43,605 nucleotides of DNA. It comes from Paulinella micropora. Its lineage: Eukaryota; Cercozoa; Imbricatea; Euglyphida. The position numbers and the translations under genes were made by a program. The notes below the pieces were generated by a model. The model did no database searches, had not been told where the DNA came from, and saw nothing but the letters and a program-made list of their open reading frames with translations. Positions 10,599 through 18,734 of the stretch are shown here, piece after piece (the first letter of the stretch is position 1; every line of letters begins with the position of its first letter). The stretch lies in assembly GCA_009731375.1 (NCBI GenBank), contig BJOX01000273.1:685562-729166 (forward strand), written 5' to 3'.

Positions 10599-11125
10599 CA
10601 TTAACAAGAGGCACTTTGTAATATCCTTGAACTGCAGCCTTAAGACCTGCAACATCTGCCGCATCAGTAATTGTTTTTCTTTCCGCTACGGTTCCGATTT
10701 CAACTTTTCCAGCATTACACTTTTGAAGCATAGCACCACTACCAACACCAGCACCATGATTTTCAAGTGTCATAAATTTTTTACATTTAATCTCTGGTTT
10801 CCAGATCATCTTAGTGTAATTACCCACATGTTGAAGATTACACAGATACTGCCCGCTTCTGCTTCGCAATTCAATAGTTTTAATCATAGACATACAATCC
10901 ATATAGATACGATTGTAGCGACTCGCACCACCCGCACCAGACGGATTGTAAGTAAATCGTAGGAATTTCAAATGTGTTTTCCATACCACCAGCAGTAGTA
11001 AGTGCGACAGGTTGCGAGCATTCACGAGTAATTCATACTTACCAGTGAGCAGTTCCTTAGTCTGATGGACTAGTTCTCCTCAGTATTGGACAGGAATTTT
11101 TGTTTTGTTTTTGAAGTGGTGTAAA
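10599..11125 (-). pseudogene. Major capsid protein, N-terminal part
   Basis: The frame reads 'NLHHFKNKTKIPVQY', TGA at 11080-11082, 'GELVHQTKELLTGKYELL', then (after two compensating shifts between about 11000 and 10935) 'GGMENTFEIPTIYLQS' and 'GAGGASRYNRIYMDCMSMI'. It ends with 'LKAAVQGYYKVPLVN' at the breakpoint. Order and spacing match the first jelly-roll of polinton-like virus MCPs. No ATG is visible at the expected start; the frame is open to about 11125. The downstream half is at 8304-9169 on the other strand. Confidence 0.7.
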
Positions 11126-11197
11126 TTAACTAATTCACAAGAATATATTTATATAAAAAAAATAATTAAAATAAATATTAAGTTTATTATCTCGCCT

Positions 11198-11936
11198 TTA
11201 ACAAATTGAAAAATAATTAAATAAACTAAAGTAATTAGTTTCACGATAAACAAGCAATGTGATAACTATTCCCAAACCATTAAGATTAATTGCTTGGTCG
11301 TTTTCGTCCGTCAAGTAAAATCTAAATACGTTGTTTGAATTAGCGGACAATGTTTTACCATTCTCAGACCCACTCCCATCATAGATAACAGACCCAAAAG
11401 GAATTTCGTTAGCGGTGTATATTTCTTGTAGCACATGATTATCTCCTTCATTTACCAAATCAGATTGAAGATACAGAGTTTTTTCACCAGATAAAATAAT
11501 TATATTCGGCGATTTAATAAAAACATTTGCAAAGGAAATATGTTGAGTTTCTATCAAAACCCATTACCTCATGAATACGTGTATCAGCATCAAATATAAA
11601 CAGCGGTTGAATACATCCGTTATTTGAAACACTGAATGTTAATTTTCCATCCTCTGGTTCTATGTTGGTATTATTACTGGATATCGTATAGGTAAAGTCA
11701 TTCGGACTTTCCGCGGTCAGCACCTCAGCTAGTTTATTTTTTAAGTTATTCATTGTGTAGTTGCACTCAGGTATTGTAATTAAAGCCTCATACACGTCTT
11801 CGGATAATGTAAAAGTATTATATGGTGAAGCCACGGAATAATACGATTTTGGCACATAGATATGAAGAATTTTACAATGTGTGGGATTGTCTAGACCCTT
11901 CATATTTACTTCGTGTGTAAAGTCGCTGTCTGTCAC
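11198..11936 (-). pseudogene. Penton-like minor capsid protein
   Basis: ATG at 11936. The product has a single jelly-roll pattern: 'KILHIYVPKSYYSVASPYNT', 'EALITIPECNYTMNNLKNKL', 'IHEVMGFDRNS' (the LGF/MGF signature of these proteins), 'KSPNIIILSGEKTLYLQSDL', and a C-terminal beta region near 'IVITLLVYRE'. A one-base frameshift at about 11535-11550, just after MGFDRNS, separates the two frames. It ends in TAA. It would form the capsid vertices. It lies upstream of the MCP N-terminal half on the same strand, as expected for a morphogenesis block. Confidence 0.72.
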
Positions 11937-12065
11937 CGTTATTTAGTTTTTGCTATTTATGTAGTATATACCTGAACTTCTTCCTCCCTTGTACTCCATG
12001 ATATATTATGTGAATAATTTTCGGATATCTTCAAAACTATATAAACTATTAATGTAATTTATATG

Positions 12066-12588
12066 TTAGTTTGATTTGAAGTGTGTTTCTTTTACAGAAG
12101 TTATATCAGATACATTTCCTCCACATTCACACTCAAATCTCTTTTGAAGTCTATATTCTCTATTTTTTCTTAAAATGTTTTCTTTATTATTTTCATAATA
12201 CTTTTTCCAATTGTTTGATCTGTGGTTTTTATTGTCTTTTCTATATTGAATTAAATATTCTTTTTTTCTCATCAGTCCAATCTTTCCTACTTCTTCCTGC
12301 GATACATCTATTCACACATTTCATATTTCTTATGTATTCTCCTTCTCGCTTTTCTAATTCTATTTTTCTTTCACACTGACATAATTCTATTAATTAAATT
12401 TCTGCGTCATCATATTCCAACATTTTAAATAAAGTTGAATAATTCTTCTTATTTTTTTGATATTGTTTCATATCATACCTATGTTTAGCAATTCTTTGTG
12501 CTAATGTTTGAGTTGTTGACCCAATATAAATTTCATTTGTTTGGTGAGACCTGATAGCATAAATTTTTCCTTTTTTGTAGTCTAGCAT
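12066..12588 (-). pseudogene. GIY-YIG endonuclease-like protein
   Basis: ATG at 12588. The N-terminus 'KGKIYAIRSHQTNEIYIGST' shows the GIY-YIG core (KIYAI...IYIGS), followed by the conserved Arg region 'LAQRIAKHRYDMKQY'. After an in-frame TAA (12394-12396) the same frame goes on with 'LIELCQCERKIELEKREGEY', which includes the catalytic-type Glu of the family, and 'CVNRCIAGRSRKDW'. A shift in the A-run near 12265 leads into a lysine-rich coil ending at TAA 12066. It is probably a stand-alone nuclease of the mobile or viral kind. Confidence 0.7.
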
Positions 12589-12618
12589 ATTCTTTTATAT
12601 TCTTTTATATTCTTTTAT

Positions 12619-13518
12619 TTAATACATAATACAGATATATGTATCAAAACCATACCCGTTCTGGGCTTTTAATTTTTCCGCTTCTTCTTCTTTTAAGTCT
12701 GTGAAACCGCTGGCGAATTTAAACATTACACCTTTTGAACAAAGGAGAAGAAACCGCATAGCAAACCAACCACAAGTTGAGGAAGTATCACTCTGCTCTT
12801 TTACTTGATTGATCTTCAATAAATAACTATCTCGATTACTTCTGTCAATTAGTTGTTTCATTTGTTGTTGAAAGTCTTCTGTCGGCTCGTAAAGTGCTAA
12901 TGGGTCATACACTTCCACACTCCTGTCTTTATCTAGACTTATCCATATTGCTATCCAGTGCTGTCCTTTTTTGTTGCTCGGGTCGGTATTCATAATAAAT
13001 CAGTATCGCTTTCTGCTTCCGGGCTTCAACTTATAGATTGCATCACTGGCTATTGCTCCGAGATACCATCCATATTTTTTCATTATTTCATCTATTTCAT
13101 TAGTCAGTAAACCGCAACCCTCTCCTTGTAATGGGACTTGATCTGGATTTAGCTCTGGACGTGGATTTGTCTCTGGCTCTGGTTGCTTTTGCTCTTGCTC
13201 TGTCTCTGGTTGCTGTGGCTGTGGCTCTAATGGCGGGGGTATGGTTGTCTCCGCGACGCTCGGCGGTAGTTGTTGTGGCATTCCCTCGTCAATATTCAAA
13301 TCATTTGAAACTTGTTTATCTACATTTGTGTCTATAGTCATTTTGTTCGTTAGAGTATTTACAAAATTATGTTTGTTCATTGTGTGTTTCCAATCTTTGC
13401 GAGCTAAGTATTTTTTTATTTTCGCTATTGAAAATACTTTATTTATCATTTCGTCCAATGTATGGTGTAATTTCCTACCTGTCTCCTTGTTTCCACATAT
13501 ACTCATCATACTTAGCAT
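12619..13518 (-). pseudogene. Adenain-like cysteine protease
   Basis: The C-terminal 125 residues carry the catalytic set of adenovirus-type (C5/Ulp1-fold) maturation proteases: His in 'KKGQHWIAIWI', Asp in 'VEVYDPL', Gln in 'NQVKEQSD' and Cys in 'TSSTCGWFAMRF'. Upstream come 'YGWYLGAIASDAIYKLKPG' and a Pro/Gln/Glu-rich linker. TGA at 13000-13002 interrupts the frame just before 'FIMNTDPSN', inside the conserved core, so function needs read-through or recoding. The frame continues with shifts into the 13519-14598 ORF, so the two may be a single long protein. The expected role is cleavage of capsid precursors. Confidence 0.8.
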
Positions 13519-14598
13519 AATCTGCTATTTTCTTTTTTATTTGTTTCTCATTGTTTCCTACATTAATTTTAAACCTTTTTACCATCTCCATAATCCATTC
13601 GTTATTTTCTCTATGTTTCAATTTTGTATGTCCGTCCATTTCAAGTTTCCTTTTAAGGCCCGCGATAAATCAATGATTTTTATTTCTGGTAAATATTTTT
13701 TTGATAAAGCATCTTTCATTGTTTGCTTAAATTGTAAATTTTTAACATCATTTTCCGTAGATTGTCCCTTTTTTCTGGTTGTGCTAGTGCTTTCCTCATA
13801 TCAGTCAGTTTTACATTTTTCTGTTGCAATAATTTAATATCATCTGCTGTTTTTTGTATCATTCTATCAGTTATTTTTTTAATCTCTTCATCAGTATAAT
13901 AAGCAGATTTCAAAAGTTTTATGTTTTCATCTAGTTCAGTGTCTTCTGCAGTAGGGGGGTATTGGAAGTGGTGTCGCTGGTGTAGGTGATTGATTATTCA
14001 CCGCTTGTATAAGTTGTGGTTGATATTGTGGCGGTGGTAATACCTGTATCCTATTTTTTCTTTCTTCTTCATATTTTACATCATCTATGAGTTTTTTCTC
14101 CCTTCTTAGTTCTCTGGCTTTTTGTTCTTGTCGTTCCTTGATATCGGATAGTTCATTGCGGTGTATCCTTGCTAACTCATCCTGCCTTTCCTTAGCATCT
14201 GCTATGTCTTTTCTTTCTTGCATCTTCTTTTCTTCTTCAGCATCAACTCGTGCTTTTTTCTCTTTTTGGTCAATCTCATCAATCTTTTCGTATTTCTCCT
14301 TTCTGAGTTTGTCTAAGTGGTCATTAATGGCTGTTCTAGTATTTTGCTTAATCTCTGAAAGGCTCTGGACTTTCCTTAAGTCTTCTTTTCGCTTAGGTGT
14401 CAGTCTTGTCTTTGGCTGATTTAGATATTTCATAAAAAGTTTAACAATTTGAAGTGTGCTCATATCATTTTTCTTTTTACCTAAATTAAGATAATATTTT
14501 TTATCCTTCTGGATAATATACGGCTTCCCGCTTTTATTCCTATAAACCCGCGGCGGACGGACTTTTGCCCTTTTCACATTTTTAGTCTTAGCGACCAT
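13519..14598 (-). pseudogene. Coiled-coil virion-type protein, possibly fused to the protease
   Basis: ATG at 14598 starts 'MVAKTKNVKRAKVRPPRVYR', a strongly basic N-terminus. A long charged helix follows (RQDELARIHRNELSDIKERQ and similar, about residues 95-185), then a Pro/Gln linker. Frame changes occur in a C/G run near 13953-13958, an A/T run near 13769-13774, near 13635 and near 13490; after each, protein-like sequence continues ('SAYYTDEEIKKITDRM', 'KHRENNEWIMEMVKRF'). No family was recognised. The position upstream of the protease and the basic tail suggest a virion or DNA-binding role; that is inference. Confidence 0.5.
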
Positions 14599-14604
14599 TC
14601 TATA

Positions 14605-14727
14605 GATAGTTTAGAATTGCGTTTCGTGCTATCGCACTCTCACTTATTCTAAACTATCGTTTTTTTATTTTTGGAAAAAATAATGGTCATCGATGTTTTG
14701 TGATGACGGCAGTCAGAACAAAATATC
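14605..14727. promoter_or_regulatory. Paired-hairpin intergenic module 1
   Basis: Hairpin a: arms 14605-14617 (gatagtttagaat) and 14646-14658. Hairpin b: arms 14692-14701 (gatgttttgt) and 14718-14727. A T/A-rich spacer of about 33 bp separates them. The module fills the gap between the stop of the basic protein gene (14729) and the ATG at 14598. Repeated at 16180-16302 in the duplicated assembly segment. Confidence 0.75.
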
Positions 14728-14728
14728 T

Positions 14729-15055
14729 TTAGAACTTCAAGGCTCCGCGTCCGCTTTGCTTACCATACCCCAGTCTTGATGCTACAGCGCCAACACTTCC
14801 AGCGTAAGGAACCCCAACGCTACTTAATGCTCCCGCAGTCCTTGAGATTAACTTATTACAGCGAAGAAATTTATCAACTGCAAAGACCGTTTTCCAAACT
14901 TTTTGCCAGTTGATTTTACCACCTGCTTGTCCCTTGCATCCTTGCTTCTTCTTGCGACCAGTCTTCTTTTTGCCTCCAGCCATGTTTGTGCTTGAGTTAA
15001 TAGTTCGTTTGCCGATTGTTGGAATGACTTCAACACGAGTTGTTTTAACTACCAT
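14729..15055 (-). CDS. Small basic virion-type protein
   Basis: 108 residues, intact. An N-terminal region (MVVKTTRVEVIPTIGKRTI) leads to 'MAGGKKKTGRKKKQG', a very basic patch, and the C-terminal half is Gly/Ala-rich (VGVPYAGSVGAVASRLGYGK). 'MAGG-K' fits the adenovirus protease consensus (M/I/L)xGG-x, so the product may be a precursor cut by the protease at 12619-13518, releasing a basic DNA-binding or membrane-active peptide. That is inference. An internal ATG at MAGG could be an alternative start. It lies between two paired-hairpin modules. An exact second copy at 16304-16630 belongs to the false duplication. Confidence 0.6.
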   Translation of the reverse strand: MVVKTTRVEVIPTIGKRTINSSTNMAGGKKKTGRKKKQGCKGQAGGKINWQKVWKTVFAVDKFLRCNKLISRTAGALSSVGVPYAGSVGAVASRLGYGKQSGRGALKF

Positions 15056-15112
15056 AAAAGATAGTGAAATATATAATACAGAAAAAATAATTAAATTTAA
15101 ATTTTTTATTTT

Positions 15113-15226
15113 GATATTTTATTCACCCGCTACGCGGTTTCATAAAACATCGTTTTTGCTTTAATGGTTTCGATGTTTGACAATAAACGAGAGTGCGAAT
15201 AGCACGAAGTGAAATTGTCAAATATC
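15113..15226. promoter_or_regulatory. Paired-hairpin intergenic module 2
   Basis: Hairpin a: arms 15113-15122 (gatattttat) and 15142-15151. Hairpin b: arms 15172-15184 (gatgtttgacaat) and 15214-15226. The last arm overlaps the stop codon of the packaging ATPase (TGATATTTG on the coding strand). Repeated at 16688-16801. Confidence 0.75.
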
Positions 15227-15368
15227 ATTTAAATCTTTGTGAAAATTTTTTTCTTAACTCATCATCAACACTTGAAACATAAAGAAAATTAAATCTCTCC
15301 TTTGTTGCTTCGTGATACTTTTGAAGAAAGTAATCAAAGTCAAAAGATAAGTCTAAGTGTTTATACAC
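15225..15368 (-). pseudogene. ATPase 3' end, truncated by the assembly gap
   Basis: Identical to the 3' end of the ATPase gene at 16800-16943 and cut by the N gap. Probably the same locus assembled twice, not a second gene. Confidence 0.8.
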
Positions 15369-16079
15369 NNNNNNNNNNNNNNNNNNNNNNNNNNNNNNNN
15401 NNNNNNNNNNNNNNNNNNNNNNNNNNNNNNNNNNNNNNNNNNNNNNNNNNNNNNNNNNNNNNNNNNNNNNNNNNNNNNNNNNNNNNNNNNNNNNNNNNNN
15501 NNNNNNNNNNNNNNNNNNNNNNNNNNNNNNNNNNNNNNNNNNNNNNNNNNNNNNNNNNNNNNNNNNNNNNNNNNNNNNNNNNNNNNNNNNNNNNNNNNNN
15601 NNNNNNNNNNNNNNNNNNNNNNNNNNNNNNNNNNNNNNNNNNNNNNNNNNNNNNNNNNNNNNNNNNNNNNNNNNNNNNNNNNNNNNNNNNNNNNNNNNNN
15701 NNNNNNNNNNNNNNNNNNNNNNNNNNNNNNNNNNNNNNNNNNNNNNNNNNNNNNNNNNNNNNNNNNNNNNNNNNNNNNNNNNNNNNNNNNNNNNNNNNNN
15801 NNNNNNNNNNNNNNNNNNNNNNNNNNNNNNNNNNNNNNNNNNNNNNNNNNNNNNNNNNNNNNNNNNNNNNNNNNNNNNNNNNNNNNNNNNNNNNNNNNNN
15901 NNNNNNNNNNNNNNNNNNNNNNNNNNNNNNNNNNNNNNNNNNNNNNNNNNNNNNNNNNNNNNNNNNNNNNNNNNNNNNNNNNNNNNNNNNNNNNNNNNNN
16001 NNNNNNNNNNNNNNNNNNNNNNNNNNNNNNNNNNNNNNNNNNNNNNNNNNNNNNNNNNNNNNNNNNNNNNNNNNNNNNN
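15369..16079. other. Assembly gap of 711 N
   Basis: The 864 bases before the gap (14505-15368) are repeated right after it (16080-16943), so the gap most likely holds nothing and marks an unmerged contig overlap. Confidence 0.9.
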
Positions 16080-16943
16080 CCTTCTGGATAATATACGGCT
16101 TCCCGCTTTTATTCCTATAAACCCGCGGCGGACGGACTTTTGCCCTTTTCACATTTTTAGTCTTAGCGACCATTCTATAGATAGTTTAGAATTGCGTTTC
16201 GTGCTATCGCACTCTCACTTATTCTAAACTATCGTTTTTTTATTTTTGGAAAAAATAATGGTCATCGATGTTTTGTGATGACGGCAGTCAGAACAAAATA
16301 TCTTTAGAACTTCAAGGCTCCGCGTCCGCTTTGCTTACCATACCCCAGTCTTGATGCTACAGCGCCAACACTTCCAGCGTAAGGAACCCCAACGCTACTT
16401 AATGCTCCCGCAGTCCTTGAGATTAACTTATTACAGCGAAGAAATTTATCAACTGCAAAGACCGTTTTCCAAACTTTTTGCCAGTTGATTTTACCACCTG
16501 CTTGTCCCTTGCATCCTTGCTTCTTCTTGCGACCAGTCTTCTTTTTGCCTCCAGCCATGTTTGTGCTTGAGTTAATAGTTCGTTTGCCGATTGTTGGAAT
16601 GACTTCAACACGAGTTGTTTTAACTACCATAAAAGATAGTGAAATATATAATACAGAAAAAATAATTAAATTTAAATTTTTTATTTTGATATTTTATTCA
16701 CCCGCTACGCGGTTTCATAAAACATCGTTTTTGCTTTAATGGTTTCGATGTTTGACAATAAACGAGAGTGCGAATAGCACGAAGTGAAATTGTCAAATAT
16801 CATTTAAATCTTTGTGAAAATTTTTTTCTTAACTCATCATCAACACTTGAAACATAAAGAAAATTAAATCTCTCCTTTGTTGCTTCGTGATACTTTTGAA
16901 GAAAGTAATCAAAGTCAAAAGATAAGTCTAAGTGTTTATACAC
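16080..16943. repeat. Exact 864-bp duplication of 14505-15368
   Basis: Constant offset of 1575 bp, no difference noticed. It holds the 5' end of the coiled-coil gene (to 16173), module 1 copy (16180-16302), the basic protein copy (16304-16630), module 2 copy (16688-16801) and the ATPase 3' end. It abuts the N gap exactly, as expected for overlapping contig ends. Confidence 0.92.
16304..16630 (-). CDS. Small basic virion-type protein, duplicate copy
   Basis: Identical in sequence to 14729-15055 and probably the same gene represented twice. See that entry for the protein itself. Confidence 0.5.
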   Translation of the reverse strand: MVVKTTRVEVIPTIGKRTINSSTNMAGGKKKTGRKKKQGCKGQAGGKINWQKVWKTVFAVDKFLRCNKLISRTAGALSSVGVPYAGSVGAVASRLGYGKQSGRGALKF

Positions 16944-17616
16944 TAGTTCCATTTTGTCCTGAGATTGCCCCGGAAAGATTAATAAATAATTTAACTGCTT
17001 AATGGCTTCTGGCCGTATGTCGTTCAAATACTGACTAGACATAATCACCTTACTTTTATAGTGTCTGTTCTTTTTTAACAAATCACTTACGGACTTGTTT
17101 CTTAATCCACTTCCTAAATCGTCCAAAACAAAAACAACCTCTGGAGAAATATACTTACTCTGCCTTTCTTTTGCCTCCGCGACACTCTGTTTCTTTTTTT
17201 TTCTTTTCCGAAATAAAGAAATTGTGGCTTCTCTATTTCTTCTTTGTCTTGTTTTACTTCTTCTTCGTGTTGCTCGTCATGTCTGTTCAGTTTGTCTAAT
17301 TCATAATCAATGACATTTACACCATCTGATTTAAGAAATGTATATATTGCCATCGGGTTACCCCTGTTCTTAAAGTGCTTTACCATTGCTTTATAAATGT
17401 AGTCCTTGTGTATCGTTGAAGCAATAATGACAATGTTTTTCTGTCTGTAGTCGATTTCAGTATTTCAAAGAGTGCTGTCGTCTTACCGCTCTTCTTACGG
17501 GCGAGTAGAAATATATTTGCGTAAGGTTCGTTAAATAATTTATAACCCTTGGCATTTTTGTTTCCATCGCCCTCTTGTTTTACTGGTTTCACCTTAATGC
17601 TATTAATCTTTTCCAT
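16800..17616 (-). pseudogene. FtsK/HerA-type packaging ATPase
   Basis: ATG at 17616. Walker A lies in 'NIFLLARKKSGKTTALFEIL', where A-R-K-K-S-G-K-T stands for GxxxxGKT, as in related virus ATPases. Walker B lies in 'PEVVFVLDDLGSGL', and the sensor-type segment in 'VIMSSQYLNDI'. The C-terminus 'LRKKFSQRFK' ends at TGA 16800-16802, which is formed by the arm of paired-hairpin module 2. Two single-base shifts, in A-runs at about 17435 and 17190, divide the frame in three. Length of about 270 residues is normal for the family. It pumps viral DNA into the capsid. Confidence 0.82.
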
Positions 17617-17625
17617 TGCTATATT

Positions 17626-17904
17626 CTAAGCGAGGAATTCCAAACACGCAACAATTCTTCCCGCTAAATTTCCTGTGTCAATATTTCCGCTGTCAGTTTC
17701 AAGGACTTTAAATGTATATTGTCCGTCAGTCCATCAGACAACACCCAAATTATAACAGAGATTTGAAATGTTTGATGTGGTGCTATCCGCAAATGTTTCA
17801 ATAATTCCAATTCTATCTATATAAAGAATTCTGGTTTTGGTTTCGGTCTGGTCGTTCATATAGTGGATAAATTTTACATTCATTTTGGTTGGTGTGAATG
17901 ACAT
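17626..17904 (-). pseudogene. Hypothetical protein with one in-frame TGA
   Basis: A 92-codon frame from ATG 17904 (MSFTPTKMNVKFIHYMND) to TAG 17626. TGA in frame falls between 'CYNLGVV' and 'WTDGQYTFKVLETD'. The alternating polar/hydrophobic pattern suggests beta structure. It lies just upstream of the ATPase on the same strand. No family recognised. The frame is maintained on both sides of the TGA, as at the other TGA sites in the element. Confidence 0.45.
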
Positions 17905-17989
17905 TTGGATATTTTAGTTAAATGTTTTGCTTCCTCCAGCAAAATCATTGCTCAGAAAAATAATCCGCTGATATTTATATTCAGTAGCC

Positions 17990-18196
17990 ATGATTATATT
18001 ACTGATGATAAACTTTTTAATAACAAAAATATTTTCGCGGACCGCCTGCGACTTTTTACTCACGGGTCGGAGTTGTGCTTATTGTATTCAGAAAGGAATA
18101 GAAACAAAATTTAAATGTGTGTATAAGCCTATGAGTGATTGGTGTGTTAGTTTTGATGAAGCCATTCCTTTAATTTGCTCAAATGATGCTATGTGA
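17990..18196 (+). CDS. Hypothetical cysteine-containing small ORF
   Basis: 68 residues with 'SCAYCIQKG', 'KFKCVYKP' and 'DWCVSFDEAIPLIC', which could be a small metal-binding fold. An overlapping frame starting at 17905 is also open, so the 5' end is uncertain. It ends 35 bp before paired-hairpin module 3. No family recognised and it could be spurious. Confidence 0.25.
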   Translation: MIILLMINFLITKIFSRTACDFLLTGRSCAYCIQKGIETKFKCVYKPMSDWCVSFDEAIPLICSNDAM

Positions 18197-18230
18197 TATA
18201 CAACTCAAGTATATGAATGTTCATTTCTTT

Positions 18231-18345
18231 GATATTTGAGAATTGCGCTTCGTGCTACGCACTCTCGCTTATTCTCAAACATCGTTTTTATACTTTAATG
18301 GTGGACGATGTTTTACGAAGGCACGAAGTGCATGAGTAAACTATC
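18231..18345. promoter_or_regulatory. Paired-hairpin intergenic module 3
   Basis: Hairpin a: arms 18231-18243 (gatatttgagaat) and 18271-18283. Hairpin b: arms 18307-18316 (gatgttttac) and 18336-18345. The last arm overlaps the TGA stop of the membrane protein gene ending at 18344 (coding strand TGATAGTTTAC). Confidence 0.75.
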
Positions 18346-18699
18346 ATTTCTTACTTGAAGAAGGTGATGGAAGGCAAATGCCAATCAATATTGTTAGGAT
18401 TCCGACATAAGTATTAGCAACCTCGCACGGCAAGTTCTTTTCAAATAGCCTTACGATACAAAGGGCTATAATGGCAATAATGATACCCATTTGAAATAAG
18501 TATTTAATAAGTCGGCTGTCTGTCGGTCTGTTTTTTATACAACAACAATTCCAGTTATCTTCCAATTCGTGTTCTATTTTTTTTTCTCAGTCTTTAGTTC
18601 TACTTCAAGAACACGAGACTTTAATTCTGGAGTTAGTTCGCCATCCATATCCATAATAGGTGGGGGTCTATGAAGTCTGGTTGTATTATTGTTTGACAT
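18344..18699 (-). pseudogene. Small two-helix membrane protein
   Basis: ATG at 18699 (MSNNNTTRLHRPPPIMDMDG). An acidic/charged region leads into an A-run near 18580 where one base shifts the frame to 'EDNWNCCCIKNRPTDSRL'. Two hydrophobic segments follow: 'MGIIIAIIALCIVRLF' and 'YVGILTILIGICL', the second ending in 'PSPSSSKK' at TGA. This layout (Cys-rich segment, two helices, P-S-P tail) resembles small virion membrane proteins of polinton-like and large DNA viruses. I know no function for it. The TGA stop sits in the arm of hairpin module 3. Confidence 0.55.
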
Positions 18700-18734
18700 T
18701 TTCTCTAATTTCTTGTAGTATATTCATGAGATTA

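Larger units (their letters stand above)
8304..10608. other. Inverted 2.3-kb segment bounded by 10-bp inverted repeats
   Basis: 'cttgttaatg' lies at 8304-8313 and its reverse complement at 10599-10608. Both ends fall inside reading frames: the MCP and the second ExoX-C-like gene. Reversing the segment would join the MCP N-terminal part to its C-terminal part in the same frame. It would also place the MCP and the 9222-10463 gene on the minus strand with the penton gene. Confidence 0.75.

Noticed and set aside
7967-12588. Ciliate-type code (TAA/TAG = Gln) for the whole element
   Set aside because: Real gene ends are mostly TAA, the polymerase and S74 fibre contain no in-frame TAA or TAG, and TAA at 10558 aligns with Tyr.
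15302-16173. Open frames across the 711-N gap
   Set aside because: Their bodies are unknown residues; only the edges carry sequence, and those belong to the ATPase and coiled-coil genes.
17905-18114. Plus-strand ORF beginning MDILVKCFASSSK
   Set aside because: It overlaps the 5' end of the better supported minus-strand ORF at 17626-17904 and the other plus frame, and shows no motif.
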